This document shows positions 1-7,020 of a stretch of 8,727 bases of DNA, piece after piece (position 1 is the stretch's first letter; every line of letters starts with the position of its first letter). A model generated the notes under the pieces. That model was given only the letters and a program-made list of their open reading frames with translations. It was not told where the DNA came from and searched no databases. Source of the stretch: Bdellovibrionales bacterium. GTDB taxonomy: Bacteria; Bdellovibrionota; Bdellovibrionia; Bdellovibrionales; UBA1609. The translations under genes were made by a program, and so were the position numbers. The DNA lies in the NCBI GenBank assembly GCA_020434645.1, contig JAGRAK010000071.1:1-8727 (forward strand). Reading direction: 5' to 3'.

Positions 1-1
1 T

Positions 2-715
2 GTTGCAATTCACTGTGTAGAAAACAAAATACCACTTTTTGTCGAAAAACCCATAACAAGAAATTTGCTTGGCTTAAATGAAATTCAGAATCATTCTAAG
101 GCTGCCGGGAACTTTATACAGGTCGGATACAATCTTCGATTTAGCGAATCTATAAATGTCGTTAAAAACTCAATATCTGAAAAAAATATCAACAAAATTG
201 AAATTAACTATCACACAAATAAGCCACAACAGCCCTTATGGAATTTAAATTCTCTTGTCGAATCATTTTTACTAGCAATTGCCGTGCATCCACTTAACAC
301 CGCTTACCACCTGCTAGGCAAAATTAAAAAAATAAACCAACTGGTCACGACAATCGAAAATAATCGTATAAATATAAAAGTGGAACTACTACACCAGAAC
401 CAAATGTTCAGTGAGGTGAATATTTCCAACACAACAGATAAATTTGACATGAATATAAAAGGGCTCGCCGATACGGAGCTAAAATTATTTATGCCTAATC
501 TGCTAGAAGTCTGTGAGCTTTCTGCTGAACAAACTGCCCACACTATATACAAGCAGTCATCACTCAAACCTATCAACTTGGCATCAGGGTACTTGCAACA
601 ATTTACACATTTTTTTGAAGACCTACGCAATAACAAAGCCACAAGCAAGTCTGATATATCTGACTCAATATGGATGTATGAGTTATTTGAAAAAATACTA
701 AAGGATGAAAGCTAA
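2..715 (+). CDS. Gfo/Idh/MocA-family oxidoreductase, 5'-truncated by window edge
   Basis: The reading frame is open from base 2, so the gene begins outside the window and 237 residues are visible. A TTG at 65 could be read as a start but is internal, because the residues before it (VAIHCVENKIPLFVEKP, from base 2) carry the EKP motif that ends the NAD(P)-binding Rossmann half of this family. Next comes VGYNLRF, the usual 'VG(F/Y)xxRF' strand opening the substrate-binding domain. A segment AIAVHPLNTAYHLLG (about residues 91-105 of the fragment) corresponds to the family's 'GxHxxD...LG' active-site region, with Asn where Asp is common. Family members run about 320-350 residues, so roughly 90-100 N-terminal residues are missing. 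Members oxidise or reduce sugars, inositols and related alcohols with NAD(P); the substrate here cannot be told. The stop overlaps the next start by one base (TAATG), which indicates an operon. Confidence 0.82.
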   Translation, partial: VAIHCVENKIPLFVEKPITRNLLGLNEIQNHSKAAGNFIQVGYNLRFSESINVVKNSISEKNINKIEINYHTNKPQQPLWNLNSLVESFLLAIAVHPLNTAYHLLGKIKKINQLVTTIENNRINIKVELLHQNQMFSEVNISNTTDKFDMNIKGLADTELKLFMPNLLEVCELSAEQTAHTIYKQSSLKPINLASGYLQQFTHFFEDLRNNKATSKSDISDSIWMYELFEKILKDES

Positions 716-1617
716 TGAACACAGAGTCAGGCAAAATAAGTTTTGAACGCGGCATTTCCCTCAACTTAATCTCGGTGATTATGAATGCGGCCGCCATGAC
801 AATATCTAAATTTGCCCTGACTGGCATCAACCCACTAATCACTACACTTATTATCTGCATCACCTCCACTATACTTAGCTACACCTATATGAAATTTAAG
901 AGACATACGCTCAGCCTAATAGAATTTAAAAAATTAATACCAATAGCTATTATAAATGCAGCAGCGACAATATTACTTTATGCCTCGATAGCCATACTAG
1001 ACCCAGTTATCGTCGGTATGATTGGACGATTTTATGTTGTCTTCACCACTTTACTTTCGGTAGTGATTCTTAAAGAGAAATTATCACGTGCTGAAGGCAT
1101 ACTTATTGCCTTGGCTATATTCGGCACATTTCTTTTTGTTCAAACCGGCAACCAGGTGGCCTCTATTCACTATATCGGTGTGGCTATGGGGCTGGCTTAC
1201 ACGTTCTTATTTGCACTTGCTAATTTGTTTGTGAAAAAAAGTGTGCATAACACAAGCTCTGTTACAATTCTATTTTACAACAACCTTTTTGCCTCATTTG
1301 CAAGCGTCATACTCTTATTTGCCCAGTCAACACCGCTAAGTTCTGCCGACACGCCACATGGTAAAACAATTTTACTTGCCATATTGACTGCCGCAATAAC
1401 ATTTGGCGGCCTTGTACTTTTTTTCAATAGCTTCAGATTTTTGTCTTTTAAATTATCAAATCTAATTCGGTCGATGAGCCCCATATTTGTTGCGGCGATA
1501 TCATGGCCTTTTTTTCCGATTAAGCTAGGCTTAGCCAATAGCTCTGGCGGCATAATCGTACTAACCTCTATCATTTTTCTATCTATTTTAGAGAAAAAGA
1601 AAGTGAAGGCACCATGA
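715..1617 (+). CDS. EamA/DMT-superfamily membrane transporter
   Basis: A 300-residue protein made almost entirely of hydrophobic helices, about ten, in two repeated halves, as in EamA/RhaT-type drug/metabolite transporters of the inner membrane. The first half ends with LKEKLSRAEGILIALAIFG (about 119-137), a good match to the repeat signature 'xxExxxxxxxxGxxLIxxG'. The second half (about 152-292) has the same layout but lacks the Glu at the matching point (FPIKLGLANSSGG). A short cytoplasmic N-terminus and a lysine-rich C-terminus (EKKKVKAP) suit an inside orientation. The start ATG overlaps the stop of the oxidoreductase gene, and an AAGGA ribosome binding site lies at 701-705. The stop overlaps the next ATG (ATGA). 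The substrate is unknown; with an oxidoreductase and a methyltransferase on either side, export of a modified metabolite is a plausible inference. Confidence 0.85.
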   Translation: MNTESGKISFERGISLNLISVIMNAAAMTISKFALTGINPLITTLIICITSTILSYTYMKFKRHTLSLIEFKKLIPIAIINAAATILLYASIAILDPVIVGMIGRFYVVFTTLLSVVILKEKLSRAEGILIALAIFGTFLFVQTGNQVASIHYIGVAMGLAYTFLFALANLFVKKSVHNTSSVTILFYNNLFASFASVILLFAQSTPLSSADTPHGKTILLAILTAAITFGGLVLFFNSFRFLSFKLSNLIRSMSPIFVAAISWPFFPIKLGLANSSGGIIVLTSIIFLSILEKKKVKAP

Positions 1618-2384
1618 GCAAAACCGACATCTATGAAGATAAAACATTTTTTGGAGACTATTTAGAGTCTACATCTGAAAAAGATTTTTTTGCTGAGGCA
1701 TTAGCAAAAAGAATAAAGCAAACGAACGCAAAAACTCTATTAGACATTGGCTGCTTTGATGGCACTCTCACCAAAAAAGTAGCTTTGAAGGCTTATGAGC
1801 TTGGTTCTCCGCTAGATCACATCACGGCTATTGAACCAGCTGCAGCCCCCCTCAAAGAGATGCAAAACTCTCTTGCAAATATGCCAGCAGGTACAAAGTG
1901 GGACCTTATAAACTCGAATATGGATAATTTTTTAAATTCTAACAAGAATACTTTTGACTGGGTCATTGCATCGCACAGTCTCTATTGGATGAACAATGTC
2001 AGTGAAAACATCAACAGCATTTCAAAATTGGGTAAAAACGGCGCTATCGTAATGCGTGATCCCGGCGTATTACATCAAATCGAAATTAAATACAGACCGC
2101 TTATGACAAAAAAAGTGAAAACATTCTATTCTTCGGCAGATGTCGTTGAAGAGCTGAACACATTAAACGTAGCACACACAGTTCAAAGTTTCAGCGCCAC
2201 AATGAATGTCACAGCCCCCGACACTTCTCAATTTAAACAGCTCGCTGGATTTCTATTAGATCTCACTCTAGATGAAATTGATCCTCAGTATTTAGAAAGC
2301 CTACACAAAGAATTAAATGTTAAAAATGGCAAATCAAGTTATGGAATAGACATCATTTGGATTGGGGAGACTGTCTCATCGTGA
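1614..2384 (+). CDS. Class I SAM-dependent methyltransferase, small-molecule type
   Basis: A 256-residue soluble protein with a Rossmann-like methyltransferase fold. Motif I is LLDIGCFDGTLT (42-53), the glycine-rich SAM loop. The acidic residue that binds the ribose hydroxyls is Glu74 in TAIEPAAAPL, and the post-motif II/IV strand is FDWVIASHSLYWM (114-126), typical of UbiE/Methyltransf_11-like enzymes. A 'KNGAIVMRDPG' stretch (141-151) corresponds to the strand after the 'L+pGG' turn. The C-terminal third is less conserved and probably forms the substrate cap. The start ATG overlaps the transporter stop (ATGA) with GAAGG just upstream (1605-1609), so translation is likely coupled. The acceptor molecule cannot be read from the sequence; a carboxyl, hydroxyl or amino group on a small metabolite is possible. 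Confidence 0.85.
   Translation: MSKTDIYEDKTFFGDYLESTSEKDFFAEALAKRIKQTNAKTLLDIGCFDGTLTKKVALKAYELGSPLDHITAIEPAAAPLKEMQNSLANMPAGTKWDLINSNMDNFLNSNKNTFDWVIASHSLYWMNNVSENINSISKLGKNGAIVMRDPGVLHQIEIKYRPLMTKKVKTFYSSADVVEELNTLNVAHTVQSFSATMNVTAPDTSQFKQLAGFLLDLTLDEIDPQYLESLHKELNVKNGKSSYGIDIIWIGETVSS
2364..2369 (+). promoter_or_regulatory. Ribosome binding site deciding the GTG start at 2381
   Basis: GGGGAG lies 11 bases before GTG 2381, inside the end of the methyltransferase gene. It lies downstream of the alternative TTG at 2357 and so cannot serve it. This supports the shorter form of the binding protein. Confidence 0.5.
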
Positions 2385-3397
2385 CTCATTACTTACTTCA
2401 CTTCAGCTTGCTTACAATTATATTTCAAAGCTCATTAGTGTATGCAGAAGTAAAACCATTGCGCCTTCATCTTTCTTACTACCCAACAGTGGCCTCAGCT
2501 GGAGTATACATCGCGCAAGAGCGCGGCTGGTACAAAGACGCTGGCCTTGACCTTCAACTTGTCTTCAAAGACCTAAATATAAGCCAAAATTTAATAGACG
2601 ACATAGCCGATGTCGCGATCCATTCAGGGCACGAAATCATCCGCCAAGTGGCGATGGGTCATGATTTAAAGGCTTTTGCAGTAGAGTATCAACGCAATCC
2701 ATTGTCTTTAGCCGCCAATGCAAGCATCAAAAAATTAAGTGATTTAAAAGGCAAGACTATTGGACTTTTCACAGATCAAGAAAAAGATTTTATACGAGTT
2801 ATGTTTGCCAGCGAAGGGATGAGTCTAGACCAAATACATTTTAAAAAGATTCACTCTTTTACTGTTAACGACTTACTTGGATTTTTGAAAACTAAAAAAT
2901 ACGATGCCATTCCGGTATGGGCCTTTAATCACCCCGTGGCATTTGCACTAAAAGGTTACAACACCCAACAGTATCCCAGTTACCGATACGGCTTTCACTT
3001 TTACGGAACAGCCTACTATGCAAAGACGGCAACTATTCAAAATCGTAAAGAAGAATTAGCAAAGCTAGTGCATATTACAAGACGTGGCTGGATGGAGGCA
3101 TTTAAAAATCCTGAGAAAACTGCAAAAGAATTTATGAGCAAATGGTACCCAAAAGATCAATTAATAGATAACAACTACGATCTGACGCTCAAACAACAGA
3201 TCATTCAAATGAAGCTAATTCAAGGCTATCTTTATGAGGGTGTCAGCCCGAACGGGTTTGGAGAAATGACTCCATTTCAATGGCGCACCAGCCTCAAGCT
3301 CGCCATTCGTGACAAGCTTATTTCTAATAAAAATATTAAAGTTGATGATATATTCACTGATGATGTAATGAAATTAGTTCGCGAGATGAAGCCATGA
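2381..3397 (+). CDS. NMT1/THI5-like periplasmic substrate-binding protein (start GTG 2381)
   Basis: A secreted solute-binding protein of the NMT1/THI5/SsuA type, 338 residues from the GTG at 2381. That start gives a signal peptide at once: a hydrophobic core at about residues 4-20 and a probable cleavage after VYA (residue 22). It overlaps the upstream TGA as GTGA, copying the ATGA junctions of its neighbours, with GGGGAG at 2364-2369. A TTG at 2357 would add eight residues before the signal and is less likely. The mature protein opens with LRLHLSYYPTVASAGVYIAQ and then ERGWYKDAGLDLQLV, the hallmark of the family (strand 1, then 'GW(Y/F)++xGL+V'). 'DLKGKTIGLF' marks the lobe switch. Family ligands include pyrimidine thiamine precursors, sulfonates and nitrate. 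There are no permease or ATPase genes beside it, only a histidine kinase overlapping by four bases, so it probably senses rather than imports (inference). Confidence 0.85.
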   Translation: MTHYLLHFSLLTIIFQSSLVYAEVKPLRLHLSYYPTVASAGVYIAQERGWYKDAGLDLQLVFKDLNISQNLIDDIADVAIHSGHEIIRQVAMGHDLKAFAVEYQRNPLSLAANASIKKLSDLKGKTIGLFTDQEKDFIRVMFASEGMSLDQIHFKKIHSFTVNDLLGFLKTKKYDAIPVWAFNHPVAFALKGYNTQQYPSYRYGFHFYGTAYYAKTATIQNRKEELAKLVHITRRGWMEAFKNPEKTAKEFMSKWYPKDQLIDNNYDLTLKQQIIQMKLIQGYLYEGVSPNGFGEMTPFQWRTSLKLAIRDKLISNKNIKVDDIFTDDVMKLVREMKP

Positions 3398-5415
3398 GAA
3401 TAACGACAACATTTATAATCATTGCTGTCGCATCTTTACTCCTCGGGACACTCACAATATTGCCAGTGACCGAATCTTCATTAGACTGGAGTTTGACTCA
3501 ACTAACATCTGCGCAGCGACACAACGTCAAGCAAGCTCTGGCCTCCGCGTTTGAAGACAAACGCCTTTATTTATTAAATCTCAGTCGTGTCATTCAGTCA
3601 GATGCTAATCTTGCTGGCGCTTTAGTCCTTGCCGACACTAGTCGCGACTATACTGTTTTCAATCAAATCTTAGAGGAGGTCAGGCTCAAATCCAATCTTG
3701 AATACTTTGAGCTGATGCCTGATAGTAAAGTTCACTCTGAGTCAAAAGTCATCAATGACTGCCTAGACAAGTTCAGTGATTTAGAAGAAGAGGGTGCCCT
3801 TTGCGAAAATGATGGTCAAATTATGGTGACCATGCTTTCTCCCGTATATTTATACGGAGAAAAAGTAGGCGTCATGTTTCTCGGCGCAAACCTAGTCTAC
3901 ACGCAACTTCATACAGACCCTCATAATGCAGAGAGTGGCAACCCATTTCAAGTTGTTAAAAAGAACTCACACATAGAGGATGAAATCTATACCCTCGATC
4001 AATACTCAATTGTCGGAAATCTAAACCCAAATATTAACTCGATAAAAGCAGTCACAACAACATTGTGGAAGATGATTGTTCTAGGCGCCATCATAGCGCT
4101 TGTGTTTATGCTAATATTCATTGGCTTTGCGTTACGATACTTCTTTCTTCGCCCCTTTCACACCGTGCTCTCTGAACTCAACTTAGCACTAGTTCACATT
4201 GAAAATAAAAACCCGTTTAAATTTAAAATAAAAAATGCAAGAATTTGGGAGATACGCAAACTTGTTAAAAGCCTTGAAACATTCGTTGCGAAGATTATTG
4301 AATCTGAACAGCGTTTAATTGAAAGCAATAATAAGCTTGCAAAAAATGAACAAGATGCCGCCATCGGCAAGCTTTCTAGGCAGGTGGCTCATGATATTCG
4401 CTCGCCACTAACCGCCCTTAATTTGGCAATACGTGAAGTTGATAAGCTCCCCGAATCTCATCGTGAATTACTTATTATGGCCACCAACAGAATCAATAGC
4501 ATTGCTAATGATTTGTTAATTAACTACAAAAATATGCGTCCAGAAAAAATTAATAAAGAAAAAAATGAGATATCCGTTCACTCCAGCATTAGGGCGTGTG
4601 TTCTTGAAAAAAAACCTCTATGCAGCCAACGAAACATTGAGATTACATACACACCTGGCGAAAATACAGACGAACGCTATACTTCAATAGCACAAACAGA
4701 ACTACAAAGCGTAATTTCAAACTTATTGTCTAATGCTATCGAAGCTTCACCAGACCATTCGAAAATTACAATAAGCACCACTATCTACGAAAACAGTATC
4801 GATATACTAATTCGCGACAATGGTGCCGGGATACCCGCAAGCATACTAGAAAAGCTTGGCAAAGAAGAAGTCACGTATGGTAAAGATCGCGGAAATGGCC
4901 TTGGTATTTTTTCTGCCTGCCAGATTGTAAGATCTGCTGGTGGTGATATTAAAATTTATTCAAAATTAGGTGAGGGCACCGAGGTTATTATTCAACTCCC
5001 GCTACTCTCCAGTGTGTCAAATAGTCTTGAGGAAGTGCAAATTCTAGCTGGATCAGAAATTGTTATTATAGATGACGACAAAACGGTTCATGAAGTCTGG
5101 AGACATCGCTTAAATGAAATTTCTCACTCACAAACGGTATTAGTAAGCAACATTATGACAACCAATCAATTTGCCGCTTGGTTCGCAAAAAACGGAAATC
5201 AGCCTAATAGAAAATTTCAATATTTTTTCGATTACGATTTATATAATCAGAGTGAAACTGGTCTCGATTTAATTAAAAAATATGGCCTCGAAAAACAAGC
5301 CACTCTTGTCACCGCCCACAGCGCAGATTCTGAAGTTATCGAGCAGGCGCGCTCAATCAGTGTCCCCATTGTACCTAAAGCCCATCTGGCCACGATTCGA
5401 TTTACTGCGAAGTAA
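3394..5415 (+). CDS. Membrane hybrid sensor histidine kinase with C-terminal receiver domain
   Basis: A 673-residue inner-membrane kinase. TM1 is at about 4-24, a periplasmic sensor domain at about 30-222 (with a Cache-like 'SPVYLYGEKVGVMFLG' strand pair at 149-164), TM2 at about 225-250, then a HAMP-like linker and coiled coil to about 325. The H-box is SRQVAHDIRSPLTALNLAI with phospho-acceptor His333. The ATP-binding domain shows the N-box (NLLSNAIEAS, 443-452), G1 (DNGAGIP, 475-481) and G2 (GNGLGI, 500-505). A receiver follows from about 555, with acidic residues Asp560-562, a probable phospho-Asp613 in FFDYDL, Thr640 in LVTAHS and Lys662 in VPK. All catalytic residues are present. It overlaps the binding-protein gene by four bases (ATGA), so the two are probably co-made and that protein may present ligand to the sensor domain. 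No output domain or response regulator follows; signal may pass to an unlinked phosphotransfer protein. The final residues may come from adjacent IS-derived DNA. Confidence 0.92.
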   Translation: MRITTTFIIIAVASLLLGTLTILPVTESSLDWSLTQLTSAQRHNVKQALASAFEDKRLYLLNLSRVIQSDANLAGALVLADTSRDYTVFNQILEEVRLKSNLEYFELMPDSKVHSESKVINDCLDKFSDLEEEGALCENDGQIMVTMLSPVYLYGEKVGVMFLGANLVYTQLHTDPHNAESGNPFQVVKKNSHIEDEIYTLDQYSIVGNLNPNINSIKAVTTTLWKMIVLGAIIALVFMLIFIGFALRYFFLRPFHTVLSELNLALVHIENKNPFKFKIKNARIWEIRKLVKSLETFVAKIIESEQRLIESNNKLAKNEQDAAIGKLSRQVAHDIRSPLTALNLAIREVDKLPESHRELLIMATNRINSIANDLLINYKNMRPEKINKEKNEISVHSSIRACVLEKKPLCSQRNIEITYTPGENTDERYTSIAQTELQSVISNLLSNAIEASPDHSKITISTTIYENSIDILIRDNGAGIPASILEKLGKEEVTYGKDRGNGLGIFSACQIVRSAGGDIKIYSKLGEGTEVIIQLPLLSSVSNSLEEVQILAGSEIVIIDDDKTVHEVWRHRLNEISHSQTVLVSNIMTTNQFAAWFAKNGNQPNRKFQYFFDYDLYNQSETGLDLIKKYGLEKQATLVTAHSADSEVIEQARSISVPIVPKAHLATIRFTAK

Positions 5416-5510
5416 TAGAACCGGTGCCAAGAGATTTCTTGCATATTGACAAAAAAACATTCGGCGGCATGTATATTAAAAACCGTAAAGTGCATAGTAA
5501 GCGAATTTAA
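5379..5510 (+). pseudogene. Transposase remnant, IS481/rve-type, catalytic-core fragment
   Basis: A frame different from the kinase is open from 5379 to the TAA at 5508-5510. From about 5400 it reads IYCEVIEPVPRDFLHIDKKT and continues FGG...KNRKVHSKR. This resembles the segment around the first catalytic Asp of IS481-family transposases, remembered as 'YE..xPGeLvHID(I/V)KKLG...hrvxG'. The first DDE Asp would be at 5448-5450. There is no start codon of its own before the match, the rest of the transposase is absent on both sides, and no clear terminal inverted repeats are seen. It is therefore a dead fragment. Its 5' end overlaps the last bases of the kinase gene, whose stop lies at 5413-5415. 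The match was recognised by eye on only about 35 residues, so a chance resemblance remains possible. Confidence 0.5.
5446..5477 (+). promoter_or_regulatory. Possible sigma-70 type promoter (weak)
   Basis: TTGACA at 5446-5451 is a perfect -35 hexamer. The best -10 candidates are TATATT at 5472-5477 with a 20-base spacer, which is too long, or poorer hexamers at 17-18 bases. It lies inside the transposase remnant and over 200 bases before the DnaA-like gene, so it may be chance. Confidence 0.2.
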
Positions 5511-5685
5511 GATTCTGACCAGTCAAGGCACCCCTCCCAGCAAAGACTTGCGAGCGTAAGGCCTAGCAATGCTCACGAATTATGCATTTAAATTGCTTCA
5601 AATTTAAGCAACCGAAAAAATGTTTTCTTTACTGAAATTCCTGTGGCCGATACCTTAGGCCTTCACTTGAAGGGGCTCATCGTAA
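5511..5685. other. Intergenic region between transposase remnant and DnaA-like gene
   Basis: No coding frame or RNA gene was recognised. It contains an 8-base inverted repeat, AAGGCCTA at 5558-5565 and TAGGCCTT at 5656-5663. It also has a 6-bp hairpin, TTGCTT/AAGCAA at 5593-5598 and 5606-5611, followed loosely by T-rich sequence (TGTTTTCTTT). A second hairpin covers the ribosome binding site of the next gene. The nearest thing to a DnaA box is TTATGCATT (about 5580-5588), which misses TTATNCACA by two bases. No convincing rho-independent terminator for the upstream operon is visible. Confidence 0.5.
5660..5675 (+). promoter_or_regulatory. Ribosome binding site within a small hairpin before the DnaA-like gene
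   Basis: CCTTCACTTGAAGG (5660-5673) forms a 5-bp stem with an ACTT loop. The 3' arm plus following bases, GAAGGGG (5669-5675), is the Shine-Dalgarno sequence for ATG 5686 (10 bases away). Pairing would partly hide it, so translation might be tuned by structure; the stem is short, so the effect may be slight. Confidence 0.35.
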
Positions 5686-7020
5686 ATGCAAGAAAATTGG
5701 GATCGCATCTCTCATACACTTTCAAATCACTACAAAGGACACGGTTACAAGCGCTCCCTTTTTAAAAATATCAGCTATCTGCGCACCGAGATGACTGATC
5801 GCTCAGAGACCCGAATTGTACTCGGCGTACCCACAGAGCTTGAGCGCGGCCTCATTCAGCGCACCATTGCGCCTGACATCTCTCAAGAGGTACAAAAACT
5901 TGTACTGTCTCAATTCACTATTGAATTTGAAATTACCGGAGAGCAAATTACTTTTCCCGCACCAGTAATTGACCAAGAGCCAGAGCTCACATCTACAGTT
6001 GCGCACTTACCGATTAAAATGGCGACATCAAAAAAAGTAGTGAACTCAACAGACTTCACTCTTGCAGAAACCATACGGGGCGAAGAAAATCGCATGCTGA
6101 TTAAAGCTATTGAGCAAACTCTCAATGAGCCGCAGGAAGTGCCTTTTCCGTTATTAGTAACTGGAGAATCAGGCGCAGGCAAATCTCACCACGCCAAAAC
6201 CCTCTGGACAGAACTCAGAAATCGCTATGACGCTGATCGCGTCAAACTCATCACCGGAGAAAAATTCTTAACTGATTTTCTTGAGCACATTAAAACAAAA
6301 CAGACTTGGAAGTTTCAAAAAAAATATCGTCATGAAACAGACGTACTGGTCATCGACGATATCTCATGCCTTAAAGGCGCCAAAAAAACTCAAGAGGAGT
6401 TTCTTGCCGTTCTCGATCATTTTCATTCATATAGAAAAATTATTGTCGTCACACTGCCGTGTCACCCAAGTGAACTCATTGGTCTTGAGCCGGCCATTGT
6501 GTCACGCCTAACTTCGGGGTTACACATTGAGCTTAAAAAGCCCTACGCCGAATTTCGCCGAAAGTTTATCAAAAACCAATTTGATAAATTTAAACTAAGC
6601 ATAGAGATGTCATGCGTTGAACTCATTTGCGACAACACTCGATGCTTTCGCGAAATTAAAGGCTACGTGAATAAAATCAATTTTTTATTTGCAGGTCGCA
6701 CCGATGTCATCCCCACGCGAGAAATCACAAGCTACGTACAATTTGCTAATCCAGTAGCGACACTTCAAACTCCAGAAGAAATTTTAAATCTTGCCAGCAC
6801 AAGATTTAAAGTCGATGTAAAACAATTAATTTCTAAATCACGCGTGAAGAAAATTGTCACTGCTCGAAATTATGCCATTTGCATGATGCGCGACAAGCTC
6901 GGCCTCTCACTACAAGAAATCGGCCGCCACGTTGGCCATCGCGATCACAGCACCATACGCCATGCCATTATTAAGAGCGCCGGTACCGAGACGGCCCGAG
7001 TCGCTCGTCTGAACGTTTGA
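5686..7020 (+). CDS. Divergent DnaA-like replication initiator protein (probable paralogue)
   Basis: A 444-residue protein with the full DnaA layout. The domain I-like region spans about 1-90 (Trp5; strand RIVLGVPTELERGLI). A very short linker follows in place of domain II, then AAA+ domain III (about 121-345) and domain IV (about 355-444). Walker A is GESGAGKSHH (160-169), then an initiator-specific helix region ending FQKKYRHETD, Walker B VLVIDDISCL (220-229) and QEEF (236-239). Box VII Arg274 lies in IVSRLTSGL and a sensor 2-like Arg322 in CFREIKGYVNKI. The C-terminus carries the DnaA signature GHRDHSTIRHA (417-427), so it should bind DNA. It is not Hda, which lacks domains I and IV. The usual sensor 1 'SD' is replaced by 'TL' in VVTLPCHPSEL. 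A TAA directly precedes ATG 5686, fixing the start. No dnaN, recF, gyrB or box cluster lies nearby, so it is probably an extra copy with a special role (inference). Confidence 0.85.
   Translation: MQENWDRISHTLSNHYKGHGYKRSLFKNISYLRTEMTDRSETRIVLGVPTELERGLIQRTIAPDISQEVQKLVLSQFTIEFEITGEQITFPAPVIDQEPELTSTVAHLPIKMATSKKVVNSTDFTLAETIRGEENRMLIKAIEQTLNEPQEVPFPLLVTGESGAGKSHHAKTLWTELRNRYDADRVKLITGEKFLTDFLEHIKTKQTWKFQKKYRHETDVLVIDDISCLKGAKKTQEEFLAVLDHFHSYRKIIVVTLPCHPSELIGLEPAIVSRLTSGLHIELKKPYAEFRRKFIKNQFDKFKLSIEMSCVELICDNTRCFREIKGYVNKINFLFAGRTDVIPTREITSYVQFANPVATLQTPEEILNLASTRFKVDVKQLISKSRVKKIVTARNYAICMMRDKLGLSLQEIGRHVGHRDHSTIRHAIIKSAGTETARVARLNV

Noticed and set aside
304..648. Open frame on the minus strand opposite the oxidoreductase
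   Set aside because: It is wholly antisense to a recognisable coding frame, and its translation shows no family signature.
2362..2550. Short + frame overlapping the start of the binding protein
   Set aside because: It sits in another frame of a gene with a clear signal peptide and family motifs, and its product resembles nothing known.
5247..5495. Open frame on the minus strand across the kinase 3' end and the transposase remnant
   Set aside because: It is antisense to the receiver domain, has no recognisable motif, and is more likely a shadow.
5541..5560. Small stem around CTTGCGAGCGTAAG as a possible IS end or RNA element
   Set aside because: It has only five pairs, one of them G-T, and no matching copy at another IS end.
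5580..5588. Possible DnaA box TTATGCATT upstream of the DnaA-like gene
   Set aside because: It differs from TTATNCACA at two positions and stands alone; there is no cluster or AT-rich unwinding element to support an origin.
5593..5630. Possible rho-independent terminator after the kinase (TTGCTT/AAGCAA hairpin with later T-rich stretch)
   Set aside because: The stem is AT-rich and short, and the T tract does not directly follow it, so it is not a convincing terminator.
5686..7020. Assignment of the DnaA-like gene as hda or as a dnaC/istB-type helper ATPase
   Set aside because: Hda and IstB/DnaC lack the C-terminal DnaA DNA-binding signature, which is clearly present here at residues 417-427.
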